From the NCBI GenBank assembly GCA_024244665.1, contig JAAEOI010000122.1:1-54305 (forward strand): DNA of 54,305 nucleotides, given 5' to 3'. The DNA comes from Bacteroidota bacterium. Its GTDB lineage: Bacteria; Bacteroidota; Bacteroidia; Bacteroidales; GCA-2748055. The notes beneath the pieces are model-generated. The model did not search any database. It saw nothing but the letters and a program-made list of their open reading frames with translations, and was not told the DNA's origin. Positions 28,288 to 37,248 of this stretch are shown here, piece after piece. Both the position numbers and the translations under genes were made by a program. The first letter of the stretch is position 1; every line of letters starts with the position of its first letter.

Positions 28288-30795
28288 TTATTGAAACATT
28301 TCATCGGGTGCGTTGATGGCCATATGTTGCAGCAAGCGACTCATCAGATCGGTCTTTTCATCTCCGGATAACAGGAACATGAAGATCCCGTTTGCCCTGG
28401 ATACCTGAAGATAATCGAGCAGGTATTCATATACTGAGTTCACCTCAGAAAGCTTACTCTGTGCGGCAGCCCTCTGAACATCAATCAGATCTACGATACT
28501 GATCAAACCTCTTCCGTATGCGTCCTGACTTAAATCAAGACTTTTACCGGCTGCTTCTGCTGCCCGTTCTGCCATCTCCATTGCGGGCGAGGATGCTCCT
28601 ATATACTCAAAGCTCATGATGGATCTTTGAGAGATCTTATTGACCAGGTCATTTCTAGTTTCCTTCAGTATAGAAAGCTCAATGCCAGATTGCCGGATCT
28701 CGGCGCTCTTATACCCCCCCTGAAAGATGGGAAGTGAAGCAGTGATCCCAATATTCCACTGGTAATCCTTCAACTCTGTCCCAATAATAACAGGATCCAT
28801 GCCGGGTATTTCAATGGGTTCCATGGGTTCAGTACCCACCCCGCGCCTGGATAAAAAATAATCTCCCTGTGTTTGAAAGCCCACCGTGGGCGCATACCTG
28901 CTCCTTCGGTTGGATAAAAGCAATCTCTCCTGGACCTCTATATACATATCAAGCTGTTTTAGCTCTGGTGATCGTTCCAGGGCTTCATTTACCATAAAAC
29001 TTATAAAGTACTTCCATGTTCTTGCATTTGAGATAAGGCCCAGCATGTTCTGATCGGTTATAAATGGATCGTCTTTATTCAGGACATCGACAATAAATGT
29101 TTCATTCAGAGGCCGGTTAAGGATTTCATTCAGGCCAATCTCTGCAACTCTTTTTTGAGCTCTGGCATTCATCACTTCAATACTGACCCGCTCAATTTCA
29201 CTTTCCCAGCGATAAACATCCGAAGCACCCGAAAAGCCCACCTCCTCTCTCAACCGCGCTATTTCAAGGTGCTTCCTGGTAAGGTTCAGATTCTCCCTCA
29301 GGATTTTCTCATAGGTCTGAGCTTTTAAAATATTGATGTAGGCTTCACCTGCCTGTAATATCAGGTCTAATTCCTGCTGACTGAACTCAGTTTCTCTTCT
29401 CCTCTGTAAGATTTTCTGGACTTTAATATTTGCAAATGCTGCTTCAGAGTACAGAACCTGCGAGAATTGTCCTGTGCCGAATGTTGATTTTTGTGGATTC
29501 ATTCCAAATGATCCTTCTGCCCTGTTTTTGTCAATGATTAAATTACTCGCAGACAGACCCACCTGGGGTAAAACATTTGAGCGGGCTTTGTCGATTTCAT
29601 TTGAACCGGCCAGGACCTCCTGGCTCGCCACTTTCAGGCTGAGGTTGTTTTCCAGCAGCTCTGCAATCAAACCCGGGAAGGTGATGATCCGGGCATTTTC
29701 AAGATCTTCCTCAAACAGGACTTCAGCCTGTGAGAGTGTTGTAAATGATGGGAAAAAATCGATTTTGCGAGCTGTCCTCATATTAAAAACAAGTTCATCT
29801 TTGTACTGAACAGTCACTGGAAAATTTGCCGGATCTTCACCGCTCAGTGTTTTTTCAACATACAGGGCGATCCGGCGGCTCAAATTATCCAGCAAAGCGC
29901 CAGGGGCAGCACCGGCAAGGAATCCCATTTCAACAAAAGGTCTTCCGATCAGCGAAAAAGTGGGTAGTTTCTTATCATTTATCCTATTAATAATATCCAG
30001 GTTTTCATCAAATCCATAATCATCCAGAAAACCTATATAAAGGGCATCCAACTCAGCAGGCAGATTATCAAGTGCCTGCCTGTAATCTTTACCTATGGGG
30101 ATGATCCGGGCATTTGCATCATAACCGGTCAAAAAACTGAAGAAAAAATCATTGAAGCCAGGAATGGAGTTGGGATAATCTTCATAAATCAGAAATCCCA
30201 GATTCTTGAAAGGATAAATGGTATGGAATAATTCCAGATCACGTTCAATGGACATGGGCATTACCAGATACCCGAAATTTTCCACACCGGAGGTATTGGA
30301 GGCTGTGATCGGAATATTCTGATGTCCCGGATGAAATATCCCGTTTGCAAGAACAGGAATGCGATAAGGTCCGCTTTTGGCAAGTATTTCCGAAACCATT
30401 GCTCCTATGCCTATAATAATGTCCAGATCATCGTCTGCAAGAAATTCCTGCACATGTTGCTTCAATTGATTATAGCTGTAATCTCCATCAACATTCCTGT
30501 CTTCCGGAAATTGAACATTGTACTTTGATCCTGTCAGCATCCTGATGTCTGCCATTACAACCGGCGAGTACATGACCCGTGCACTTTCATAATCGCTGAT
30601 AATCCCTATTTCAATTACTTCTGACTGGACCTGGGCATTCAGCGTACAAAGCTGAACAATGAATATGCATAATACTGCTAATCGTGCAGTGGTCTTATAT
30701 GGTGTAGTGATCTTATATGGTGCAGTAGTCTTATATGGTGCAGTGGTCTTATTTGGTGCAGTGGTCTTATATGGTGTAGTGGTCTTATTTGTCAT
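28288..30795 (-). CDS. Fusion: ABC-type substrate-binding domain + TolC outer-membrane efflux protein
   Basis: The ATG at 30795 gives 835 residues; an upstream in-frame ATG at 30888 adds 31. A repeat-rich N-terminus (hexapeptide KTTAPY, five near-copies) comes first, then a hydrophobic signal segment (AVLCIFIVQLCTLNAQ). A periplasmic binding domain of the ABC_sub_bind type (roughly 60-365; IIIGIGAMVSEILA, GFLAGAAPGALLDNLS, FNMRTARKIDF) is followed by two TolC/OEP repeats to the end. The fusion places a ligand-binding module on the outer-membrane channel of the pump. It is the first gene of the operon with adaptor and permease (19 nt gap). Confidence 0.85.
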   Translation of the reverse strand: MTNKTTTPYKTTAPNKTTAPYKTTAPYKITTPYKTTARLAVLCIFIVQLCTLNAQVQSEVIEIGIISDYESARVMYSPVVMADIRMLTGSKYNVQFPEDRNVDGDYSYNQLKQHVQEFLADDDLDIIIGIGAMVSEILAKSGPYRIPVLANGIFHPGHQNIPITASNTSGVENFGYLVMPMSIERDLELFHTIYPFKNLGFLIYEDYPNSIPGFNDFFFSFLTGYDANARIIPIGKDYRQALDNLPAELDALYIGFLDDYGFDENLDIINRINDKKLPTFSLIGRPFVEMGFLAGAAPGALLDNLSRRIALYVEKTLSGEDPANFPVTVQYKDELVFNMRTARKIDFFPSFTTLSQAEVLFEEDLENARIITFPGLIAELLENNLSLKVASQEVLAGSNEIDKARSNVLPQVGLSASNLIIDKNRAEGSFGMNPQKSTFGTGQFSQVLYSEAAFANIKVQKILQRRRETEFSQQELDLILQAGEAYINILKAQTYEKILRENLNLTRKHLEIARLREEVGFSGASDVYRWESEIERVSIEVMNARAQKRVAEIGLNEILNRPLNETFIVDVLNKDDPFITDQNMLGLISNARTWKYFISFMVNEALERSPELKQLDMYIEVQERLLLSNRRSRYAPTVGFQTQGDYFLSRRGVGTEPMEPIEIPGMDPVIIGTELKDYQWNIGITASLPIFQGGYKSAEIRQSGIELSILKETRNDLVNKISQRSIMSFEYIGASSPAMEMAERAAEAAGKSLDLSQDAYGRGLISIVDLIDVQRAAAQSKLSEVNSVYEYLLDYLQVSRANGIFMFLLSGDEKTDLMSRLLQHMAINAPDEMFQ
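30685..30790. repeat. 18-bp tandem repeat, about six copies, inside the TolC-fusion N-terminus
   Basis: The unit TGCAGTGGTCTTATATGG is repeated about 5.9 times with a few substitutions. On the reverse strand it encodes the hexapeptide K-T-T-A-P-Y between the start codon and the signal segment. Because the unit is a multiple of three, copy-number change would lengthen or shorten the N-terminus without a frameshift. Confidence 0.9.
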
Positions 30796-30975
30796 GATGC
30801 TGGATTTTGAAGATGTGTCGGTTGTAAAGCTTTCCATTGAGCAGATTTTAAAGAGAATTCCTGAGGCCTGTCTTACTAATAATCTCAATAAACAGAGGAT
30901 CCTGATGGTACTTAACAGATGAGGGATACACCAGAATGTAAGTCACGCTATTGTCCTTGTTTTCAGTACTCCTGT

Positions 30976-31134
30976 TCATATAGTGATGCATTTCATCAGG
31001 GTTCCATCTCCGAAATACTGAAGAATTTTGCCCCCTTGGGCCGAAACCGAATACTGAAGAATTTTGCGATGCCTGTCCAGGTTCGCTTCTGCTTTTTGCT
31101 CATCTTTCTGCCAGATCTTTATCTGATGCAATAG
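30976..31134 (-). pseudogene. Remnant of a class III adenylate/guanylate cyclase domain
   Basis: A 52-codon reverse-strand frame reads KDEQKAEANLDRHRKILQ, then GGKILQYFGDGTLMK, then stops. This matches the helix and catalytic strand of class III nucleotide cyclases in Bacteroidota (DEQKAxxxLxxHRxI...GGxxLQxxGDGTL). The upstream FTDIVGYT half and everything after GDGTL are missing, so it is a decayed fragment. The direct repeat ATACTGAAGAATTTTGC (31015-31031, 31051-31067) simply reflects the two KILQY motifs. The flanks 30889-30975 and 31135-31408 show no other coding signal. Confidence 0.6.
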
Positions 31135-31408
31135 AAAACCCTTTCGTTAGACAAATTGCCTTTAGAGACAAGTAGAGATAGTGACTTTATCAAATCTACA
31201 AAAAATTCAATTAGTGCCCGATTAATACCAGCTGATTTTCAGCTGTTTACAATAATATACTTTGACGTTTCAGTAATTTTAACTTGTAAGCAACTCATTT
31301 AGAGGCGCTTTATCTCTGCAAATCCGTGGAGTTTTTAGCCTTCTAAAGTGATGGTGAATCAGGCAATTTTGTAACTTTCAGTGGTCCATAGAAATGTGAC
31401 CCCAATTC

Positions 31409-31951
31409 TTGAAGAACACTGAAACCAATATCATTAAGGGGATCAGAGCAGGCCGTGAAAGTGCTTTTGAAGAGTTGTTTAATGAATACTACCGGCCCCT
31501 CTCTGTATTTGGCCTAAAATATGTCAAGGATCTCGAAATTGCAAAAGAGATCGTGCAGAATCTCTTTGTTCATCTTTACGATAATCGCCAAACCCTGCTT
31601 ATCACATCCTCGCTGGAATCGTACCTCTACCAGTCGGTAAGAAACAGGTGCCTGAATCAGATCAAACAGGAACAGACTCACAAAAAACATCTGGATCAGT
31701 ACCAGTCTGAACAGGATGAGGCAGAAGACATGGAAGCCAGGCTCAGGGAGACAGAACTGGAACACCGGATTTTCAAAATTATAGAGAGCCTGCCTCCACA
31801 ATGCAGGAATATTTTTACACTTAGCAGGGTACAGGGCTTATCCAATGCTGAGATTGCGGAGAAACTGGAAATCTCCAAGCGAACTGTCGAAACCCAGATC
31901 TCCAATGCCCTGAAAGTCCTCCGTTCTAAACTAACAGACCTCACTACCTAA
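31409..31951 (+). CDS. ECF RNA polymerase sigma factor (FecI-like, Bacteroides-expansion type)
   Basis: The protein has 180 residues. Region 2 is FNEYYRPLSVFGLKYVKD...AKEIVQNLFVHLY and region 4 is LPPQCRNIFTLSRVQGLSNAEIAEKLEISKRTVETQI, typical of the Bacteroidota sigma-70 family that pairs with FecR. The predicted start is TTG at 31409; an upstream ATG at 31394 hits a stop at once. TAACTTTC (31372-31379, one mismatch to TAnnTTTG) is a possible promoter. It precedes FecR and the TonB receptor on the same strand, so it should direct their transcription when the receptor is occupied. Confidence 0.93.
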   Translation: MKNTETNIIKGIRAGRESAFEELFNEYYRPLSVFGLKYVKDLEIAKEIVQNLFVHLYDNRQTLLITSSLESYLYQSVRNRCLNQIKQEQTHKKHLDQYQSEQDEAEDMEARLRETELEHRIFKIIESLPPQCRNIFTLSRVQGLSNAEIAEKLEISKRTVETQISNALKVLRSKLTDLTT

Positions 31952-32022
31952 CCTCCTTCCTTAGAGCGAAGCGAGCATTCTTACTTACTTACCTCCTTCC
32001 ATAGAGCAAAGCGAGCATTCTT
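31951..32022. repeat. Two-copy direct repeat between sigma and fecR genes
   Basis: Copies at 31951-31984 and 31991-32022 share ACCTCCTTCC(T/A)TAGAGC(G/A)AAGCGAGCATTCTTA. The repeat begins at the last base of the sigma gene stop codon. No strong hairpin is evident; it may be an intergenic repeat element or a regulatory duplication. Confidence 0.7.
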
Positions 32023-32071
32023 ATACGTGTATTTCTGTTTTCAATTGTCATGATAATAGAAACCACACGAG

Positions 32072-32941
32072 ATGAAACCAAAATTCGACTCTGAAGACCC
32101 CTTACTCAAAAAGCTGGAGGCTTTCCAGTCCATCGACATTGAAGAAGACTGGAATGTAGTCAGGCAAAGCATTGGTTTTGGCAAAACGCGTTTCCTCGAA
32201 AAGAGCAGACGGGCCCGGACCTGGTTTGCAGCAGCATCGATCGTTCTTGCTCTTGGGATTGGCTTCCTGACGCAGCAATACTTTTTCGCTCCGCAGGAGA
32301 TGATCATTGCCCTTGCCGGTGATGAGCAGGAAGAGGTGTTTCTCCCCGATGGCTCAATAGTCATGCTGAACAGCCTGGCCCAACTCTCCTACCCTGCAAA
32401 GTTTCGAAGGGGGAAGAGAGAGGTCCTGCTTTCAGGCGAAGCCTTTTTTGAGGTGGAAAGGAACCCGCAGAAACCATTCATAGTCCGCATAGAGGAAAAG
32501 GCAATGGTGGAGGTGCTGGGTACTTCCTTCAACATCCGGTCAGAACCATCCGGCGAAGCCGTTACTGTGCTGGTGGTTGAGGGCCGGGTGGCATTTTCGG
32601 ATGCTGAAGAAGAGCTTTCCGTGCTTTTCCTCAATAAGGATGAGCAGGCCAGTTTATCGGACGGAATTCTCAAACGCGAGAAGGCCGTCAACAAGAACAT
32701 GCTGAGCTGGAAAACAGGGATCCTCTATTTCAATCAGAGCTTCATAGGTGATGTGGCAGTACAGCTTGCATCCCATTATGACCGGGAAATTCTCCTTGAG
32801 GAAGATATTTCGGGCGACCTGCAGTTTACCTCGACCATCGATAACCAGGAACTTGAAAGTGTTCTTGAGGAACTATCCATGGTCCTGGGACTTACAATAA
32901 GCTATGAAGACGACCTTATCCGCATTTCAAATACCCATTGA
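32072..32941 (+). CDS. FecR-family anti-sigma factor
   Basis: The protein has 289 residues: a short cytoplasmic N-terminus, one transmembrane helix (about 50-72), a FecR domain (LPDGSIVMLNSLAQLSYP, EAFFEV, VLGTSFNI, VVEGRV) and a C-terminal DUF4974 domain (LSWKTGILYFNQSF to the end). It should hold the ECF sigma factor inactive at the inner membrane and receive the signal from the STN domain of the TonB receptor in the periplasm. It lies 120 nt after the sigma gene and 9 nt before the receptor gene. Confidence 0.95.
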   Translation: MKPKFDSEDPLLKKLEAFQSIDIEEDWNVVRQSIGFGKTRFLEKSRRARTWFAAASIVLALGIGFLTQQYFFAPQEMIIALAGDEQEEVFLPDGSIVMLNSLAQLSYPAKFRRGKREVLLSGEAFFEVERNPQKPFIVRIEEKAMVEVLGTSFNIRSEPSGEAVTVLVVEGRVAFSDAEEELSVLFLNKDEQASLSDGILKREKAVNKNMLSWKTGILYFNQSFIGDVAVQLASHYDREILLEEDISGDLQFTSTIDNQELESVLEELSMVLGLTISYEDDLIRISNTH

Positions 32942-32950
32942 GATCAATTC

Positions 32951-35575
32951 ATGAAACGTCATTTTTACATATTAATCATATTCATACTGGCATTTTCTCT
33001 GCAGCCCCTGCACGCCCAGACGCCCATTCTCGATACCGGGGTCAGGTTCGTCAGTCAGACGGCAACGGTGAAGCAACTGTTGTCAGCGCTTGAAAACATG
33101 GGAAGCTTTACCTTCAGTTATGGTAAGGAGGTCCCTGTAAACAGGACCATCGATGTTACCGCCGAAATGCAAACCATCCGGGAACACCTGGATGATATGT
33201 TCCCGGCCGACTCCCTTACCTATATCGAACGGGGGAATAAAGTACTCATCGTACCCATAAAGTCAGTTCAGAAAAAAACGGCCCCGAAACAGACCGTCCG
33301 GGGAAAGGTGGTGGACCAGGTAACAAAGGTTCCGCTCATCGGGATAAACATTCTTCTGGGATCGGAAGGACCTGTGAAGGGGACCATTACAGATGAAGAA
33401 GGGTATTTCAGGTTTGAAAAGGTTTCGGTGGGAAGGCACGAAATAAACTGTTCCAGCATTGGCTATAAGCCAAAAGATATCCCGGGCGTGGTGGTCTCCT
33501 CAGGCAAGGAGAGCGTGGTGATGATAGAGATGGAGGAGTCGGTCTTCGAACTCTCCGAAGTGAAAATCACCTCCCTGAGCGACCGGTCCAAACCCATCAA
33601 CAGCCTGGCAGTTGTGAGTGGGAGAAGTTTCTCGGCCTACGAGGTGGAAAACTACCCGGGCTCCCTCTCCGACATCTCCCGTGCCGCAGTATCTTTTCCG
33701 GGTGTGGTATCCACTAACGACGGACAAAACCATATTATGATCAGGGGGAACAGCCCCAAGGGGCTTCAATGGAGGATGGAGGGCATTGAGATACCCAACC
33801 TGAATCACTTCTCTGACATCGGCGCTTCCGGGGGTGGAGTGAATGTGATCAGCAACAACATGCTCGCCGGTTCCGATTTCATTACCAGTGCCTTCCCTGC
33901 CGAATACGGTAATGCATTATCGGGCGTTTTTGACCTGCGGCTCAGGAGCGGGAACAACGAAAAGCATGAGCAAACCTTCCAGATAGGACTGATCGGGACA
34001 GAATTGATGGTGGAGGGACCCCTCAGCAGGGCTTCCAACACCACATATATGGCACAGTACCGTTACAGTACGCTTCATATAATTGAGAAAATGGGTGCCA
34101 ATCTTGAGAGCGTTCCCTCCTTCCAGGACCTCTCCTTTAAAATCTATCATCCCACCCGAAAACTGGGTGTATTTACACTTTTTGGCATCGGCGGGCTCAG
34201 CTTTGAAACCGGCAGTGGCGGGTATGAATACAGCTCTGATATGGCCACGGTAGGACTTAGCAACAGCTATACGATAAATCCCCTTACCCACATCCGGACG
34301 GTGATTGCTGTTTCGGGGAGGACGTACACCTGGTACGATGAGTATAACATAGGGACGGCCGGGGCCCCAATCGACCGTACCTGGATCACCCGTGTTTTCG
34401 ACTATACCGCCAAAGGTTCTGTCATCGTGAACCGGAAAATCAACGCCAGGCACACTTTAAAGGCAGGTGTGATTTATGAAATGGGCTGGGATGATTCCTT
34501 CATGGGATGGCATTCGGATACGCTGCAACACTGGTATTCCAACCCGGAGCACCCTTCGTACCATAGTGTCAAGTATGAACACACCCATGTGGATGCCACT
34601 GAGCATGCCGGCACCCTGCAGACTTTTGCCAACTGGAAGTACCGCATCGGTGATGCGGTGACGCTGAACACCGGGATGCATTTTATCCAGTTCTACCTGA
34701 ACAATAATTACTCGGTGGAGCCCCGCATGGGAATCCAGTGGAATGTAAATACCAGGCACAGCCTGAGCGCGGGATTCGGCATCCACAGCAGGAAAGAGTC
34801 CATGACCCTCTATACGGGTATGCGGGAGCTGTCCGACGGGACCATGGCCTCTCTCAACCGTGACCTGGAATTATCCAAGGCCAGGCATTATGTGCTGGGT
34901 TACAATTTTCGCATCACCCCTTTGCTTCTTCTGAAGACAGAGCTCTATTACCAGGACCTGTATGATATACCGGCATATCCCTTCCCTCCCTACATCTCCA
35001 CTATGAACATCGATTTCGGGTTTGAGGGAAACGTGCTTACCAACTATGGCACAGGTTATAATACAGGGATCGAGTTAGTAATTGAAAAATACATGTCCAA
35101 TGGATTTCATTTCATGTGGAATGGCACCATCTATGAATCGAAGTATGTGAACAAATTGGGAGAAAAACTGGATACCAAGTACAACGGAACCTACGCCTCA
35201 AACGGGATGTTCGGGAAAGAATTCAGGCTTGGCAAGGACCACCAGCACACCATCGGGATCAGTGCCAGGTACATCCTGGCAGGGGGGATGAGGCAATTGC
35301 CCATCGACCTTGAAGCTTCAGAGGCCAGTGGTAACACCGTCAGATACTGGGATGACGGATTTACTGAAAAGGCATCTGACTATTTCCGGATCGACCTGCT
35401 TATCAAGTTCAGGCGGAACCGTCCGAAGTATACAGGTGAGTGGAGCCTGGATCTTTTGAATCTCCTGAATCGCCAGAATGTTCTCAATCAGTACTGGGAT
35501 AACAACTCCAACGACATGGAGAACGAATATCAGAATCCCTTTATTCCTATTGTCACCTACCGGATACAGTTTTAA
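32951..35575 (+). CDS. TonB-dependent receptor with STN signalling domain
   Basis: Signal peptide (YILIIFILAFSLQPLHA), then STN secretin/TonB short domain (about 28-100), carboxypeptidase-regulatory-like domain (about 113-195, VRGKVVDQVTKVPLIG), plug (about 215-330, SRAAVSFPGVVS, MIRGNSPKG) and a 22-strand-type beta barrel to the C-terminus, which ends ...VTYRIQF with terminal Phe. At 874 residues it is shorter than SusC proteins and no SusD follows, so a SusCD glycan system is unlikely. The STN domain with adjacent FecR and sigma argues for FecA-like signalling. Ligand unknown. Confidence 0.93.
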   Translation: MKRHFYILIIFILAFSLQPLHAQTPILDTGVRFVSQTATVKQLLSALENMGSFTFSYGKEVPVNRTIDVTAEMQTIREHLDDMFPADSLTYIERGNKVLIVPIKSVQKKTAPKQTVRGKVVDQVTKVPLIGINILLGSEGPVKGTITDEEGYFRFEKVSVGRHEINCSSIGYKPKDIPGVVVSSGKESVVMIEMEESVFELSEVKITSLSDRSKPINSLAVVSGRSFSAYEVENYPGSLSDISRAAVSFPGVVSTNDGQNHIMIRGNSPKGLQWRMEGIEIPNLNHFSDIGASGGGVNVISNNMLAGSDFITSAFPAEYGNALSGVFDLRLRSGNNEKHEQTFQIGLIGTELMVEGPLSRASNTTYMAQYRYSTLHIIEKMGANLESVPSFQDLSFKIYHPTRKLGVFTLFGIGGLSFETGSGGYEYSSDMATVGLSNSYTINPLTHIRTVIAVSGRTYTWYDEYNIGTAGAPIDRTWITRVFDYTAKGSVIVNRKINARHTLKAGVIYEMGWDDSFMGWHSDTLQHWYSNPEHPSYHSVKYEHTHVDATEHAGTLQTFANWKYRIGDAVTLNTGMHFIQFYLNNNYSVEPRMGIQWNVNTRHSLSAGFGIHSRKESMTLYTGMRELSDGTMASLNRDLELSKARHYVLGYNFRITPLLLLKTELYYQDLYDIPAYPFPPYISTMNIDFGFEGNVLTNYGTGYNTGIELVIEKYMSNGFHFMWNGTIYESKYVNKLGEKLDTKYNGTYASNGMFGKEFRLGKDHQHTIGISARYILAGGMRQLPIDLEASEASGNTVRYWDDGFTEKASDYFRIDLLIKFRRNRPKYTGEWSLDLLNLLNRQNVLNQYWDNNSNDMENEYQNPFIPIVTYRIQF

Positions 35576-35588
35576 ATTAACATTGACT

Positions 35589-36725
35589 ATGAATCAAACA
35601 GCTCATCTTATTGCAAGCCTTTTTTTCATGCTTTATTCCGCCGGATGCGAAAACTATGACGACGACCCGATCTTCCCTGCATCCGATTTTATCGCTGAAG
35701 GAGAATACCATGGTGCCTACTGGCCCACCGAAGCATGGAGGAGCTGTTCCCCAAAGGAGGTGGGAATGGATCCGGTTAAACTCAAGGAACTCAACGAGGA
35801 GGTAAGAACTCTTCTTGACATTCAGGTGGATATACACAGCATCATCATTATCCGGAAGGGCTATATAGTTGCAGAACAGTACTATTCGGAAGAGTATGGA
35901 CCGGGAGACCTGCACCGCATTTACTCCTGTACAAAAAGCATCACCTCTGCCCTGCTGGGCATTACCCAGAAACAGGGTCTGCTGAAAAGTATTGATGAAA
36001 ACATGGCAGGCTTCTTTCCTGAATATGATATTGCATACCTTTCGGAGGACAAACAGAATATCACCGTGGAGCACCTGCTCACCATGAGTTCAGGACTGGA
36101 GTGGTATGAATTGGAGTATTTCTATGGCGACGACCGCAATACATTCAGGCAATGGTATGACGATGGCGCAACGGTGAAGTTCGTGCTGGACAGGCCCACC
36201 ATTGCGCCCCCCGGAGAAGAGTTCGCCTATAGCACCGGTTCCTCGCATGTACTTTCTGCCATGGTACAAAAACTGGCAGGGATTCGAACAGACTCATTTG
36301 CTATGGAACATCTTTTTAAGCCCCTTGGGATTGAAAACTTCTACTGGCCCACCGATAATGAGGGCCTGCCCATGGGGGGGAACGGGATGATGATGGATCC
36401 CAGGGATATGGCCCGTTTCGGCTACCTTTATCTTAATGATGGGTATTGGGACGGAACGCAGGTTGTTCCGGAAACCTGGGTGGAAGCTTCTCAGCAGAAA
36501 CAGATTGAAAGAAAGTACATCCCCGATTCTTATTATGGTTACCAGTTCTGGGTAAGCGACTATGGAACTTACTCTGCGGTGGGTTTCGGGGGCCAGTGGA
36601 TCACCATCGTACCCGAACACGATCTGGTGGTGATATTCAACAACAAGCTCAAAGAGGGAGATAATTTAGAGTGGAGCACTCCTGAACGGCTGCTCACCAC
36701 CTACATCATTCCTGCAGTTGAATAA
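35589..36725 (+). CDS. Serine hydrolase (class C beta-lactamase family) lipoprotein
   Basis: I chose the ATG at 35589, 13 nt after the receptor stop, because a lipoprotein signal follows (IASLFFMLYSAGC). The mature 378-residue protein has Ser113-C-T-Lys116 (SxxK nucleophile motif), YST in place of the YxN motif (FAYSTGSSH) and a GFGGQW segment in the HTG/KTG position. The family includes beta-lactamases, D-Ala carboxypeptidases and esterases. It is probably co-transcribed with the receptor and may process the ligand or a peptide/ester near the outer membrane. Its stop codon lies inside the first copy of a 122-bp repeat. Confidence 0.9.
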   Translation: MNQTAHLIASLFFMLYSAGCENYDDDPIFPASDFIAEGEYHGAYWPTEAWRSCSPKEVGMDPVKLKELNEEVRTLLDIQVDIHSIIIIRKGYIVAEQYYSEEYGPGDLHRIYSCTKSITSALLGITQKQGLLKSIDENMAGFFPEYDIAYLSEDKQNITVEHLLTMSSGLEWYELEYFYGDDRNTFRQWYDDGATVKFVLDRPTIAPPGEEFAYSTGSSHVLSAMVQKLAGIRTDSFAMEHLFKPLGIENFYWPTDNEGLPMGGNGMMMDPRDMARFGYLYLNDGYWDGTQVVPETWVEASQQKQIERKYIPDSYYGYQFWVSDYGTYSAVGFGGQWITIVPEHDLVVIFNNKLKEGDNLEWSTPERLLTTYIIPAVE

Positions 36726-36840
36726 AACATTAACGGGCTTCGCTTGTTTTTTATAAAATGTAGCCTTCGAGTTTGACACCGCCGAAGATCTTGAAACTGC
36801 TTTCAGGGGTGAGGTACAAAGTCATCAATACTCTGCATTA
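36719..36840. repeat. 122-bp direct repeat, copy 1
   Basis: Nearly identical to 37126-37248 (one substitution near 36796 and a small change just before the right end). It begins at the stop codon of the serine hydrolase and carries, on the reverse strand, the last ~28 codons of an outer-membrane barrel-like gene (36751-36837), ending GGVKLEGYIL. Beyond it (36841-37125) I see only simple repeats and no gene. Confidence 0.92.
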
Positions 36841-36859
36841 TAGCTTATCGATTTTGATC

Positions 36860-36890
36860 TTTTCGGGTGTTTTCGGGTGTTTTCGGGTGT
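36860..36890. repeat. 10-bp tandem repeat TTTTCGGGTG, three copies
   Basis: Three perfect back-to-back copies in a non-coding stretch. Nearby, an imperfect ~35-bp repeat containing ACAGGGTTGTGACTT occurs at about 36892-36930 and 37045-37076. Confidence 0.85.
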
Positions 36891-37125
36891 GCCATTTCGC
36901 GAAAACAGTTACTCACAGGGTTGTGACTTTTTAGGATTATGTGACTTCTCTGCTCTTTTAGCTCTCTCACGGTGCTTGTCTATCATCCTCATAATTAACG
37001 ATATAGAGAATGCGCACAATAGATGTAGATATGTAAAAGCTTACCATTTCAGGAAAAACTAACAGGGTTGTGACTTACTGAAAATGCAAAACCGACTTCC
37101 TCAAAATTATCACATTGGGCAGCCC

Positions 37126-37248
37126 TGAATAAAACATTAACGGGCTTCGCTTGTTTTTTATAAAATGTAGCCTTCGAGTTTGACACCGCCGAAGATCTTG
37201 AAGCTGCTTTCAGGGGTGAGGTACAAAGTCATCAATACTCCCGCATTA
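37126..37248. repeat. 122-bp direct repeat, copy 2
   Basis: Second copy of the 36719-36840 repeat. Here the encoded reverse-strand frame continues beyond the repeat into the longer outer-membrane protein remnant, so this copy is likely the original and copy 1 the duplicate. Confidence 0.92.

Noticed and set aside
31015..31067. 17-bp direct repeat ATACTGAAGAATTTTGC as a binding site
   Set aside because: It is explained by two KILQY motifs in the decayed cyclase coding sequence on the other strand.
30919..31134. 71-codon Cys-rich forward open frame
   Set aside because: The reverse strand of the same stretch matches a class III cyclase, so the forward frame is its antisense.
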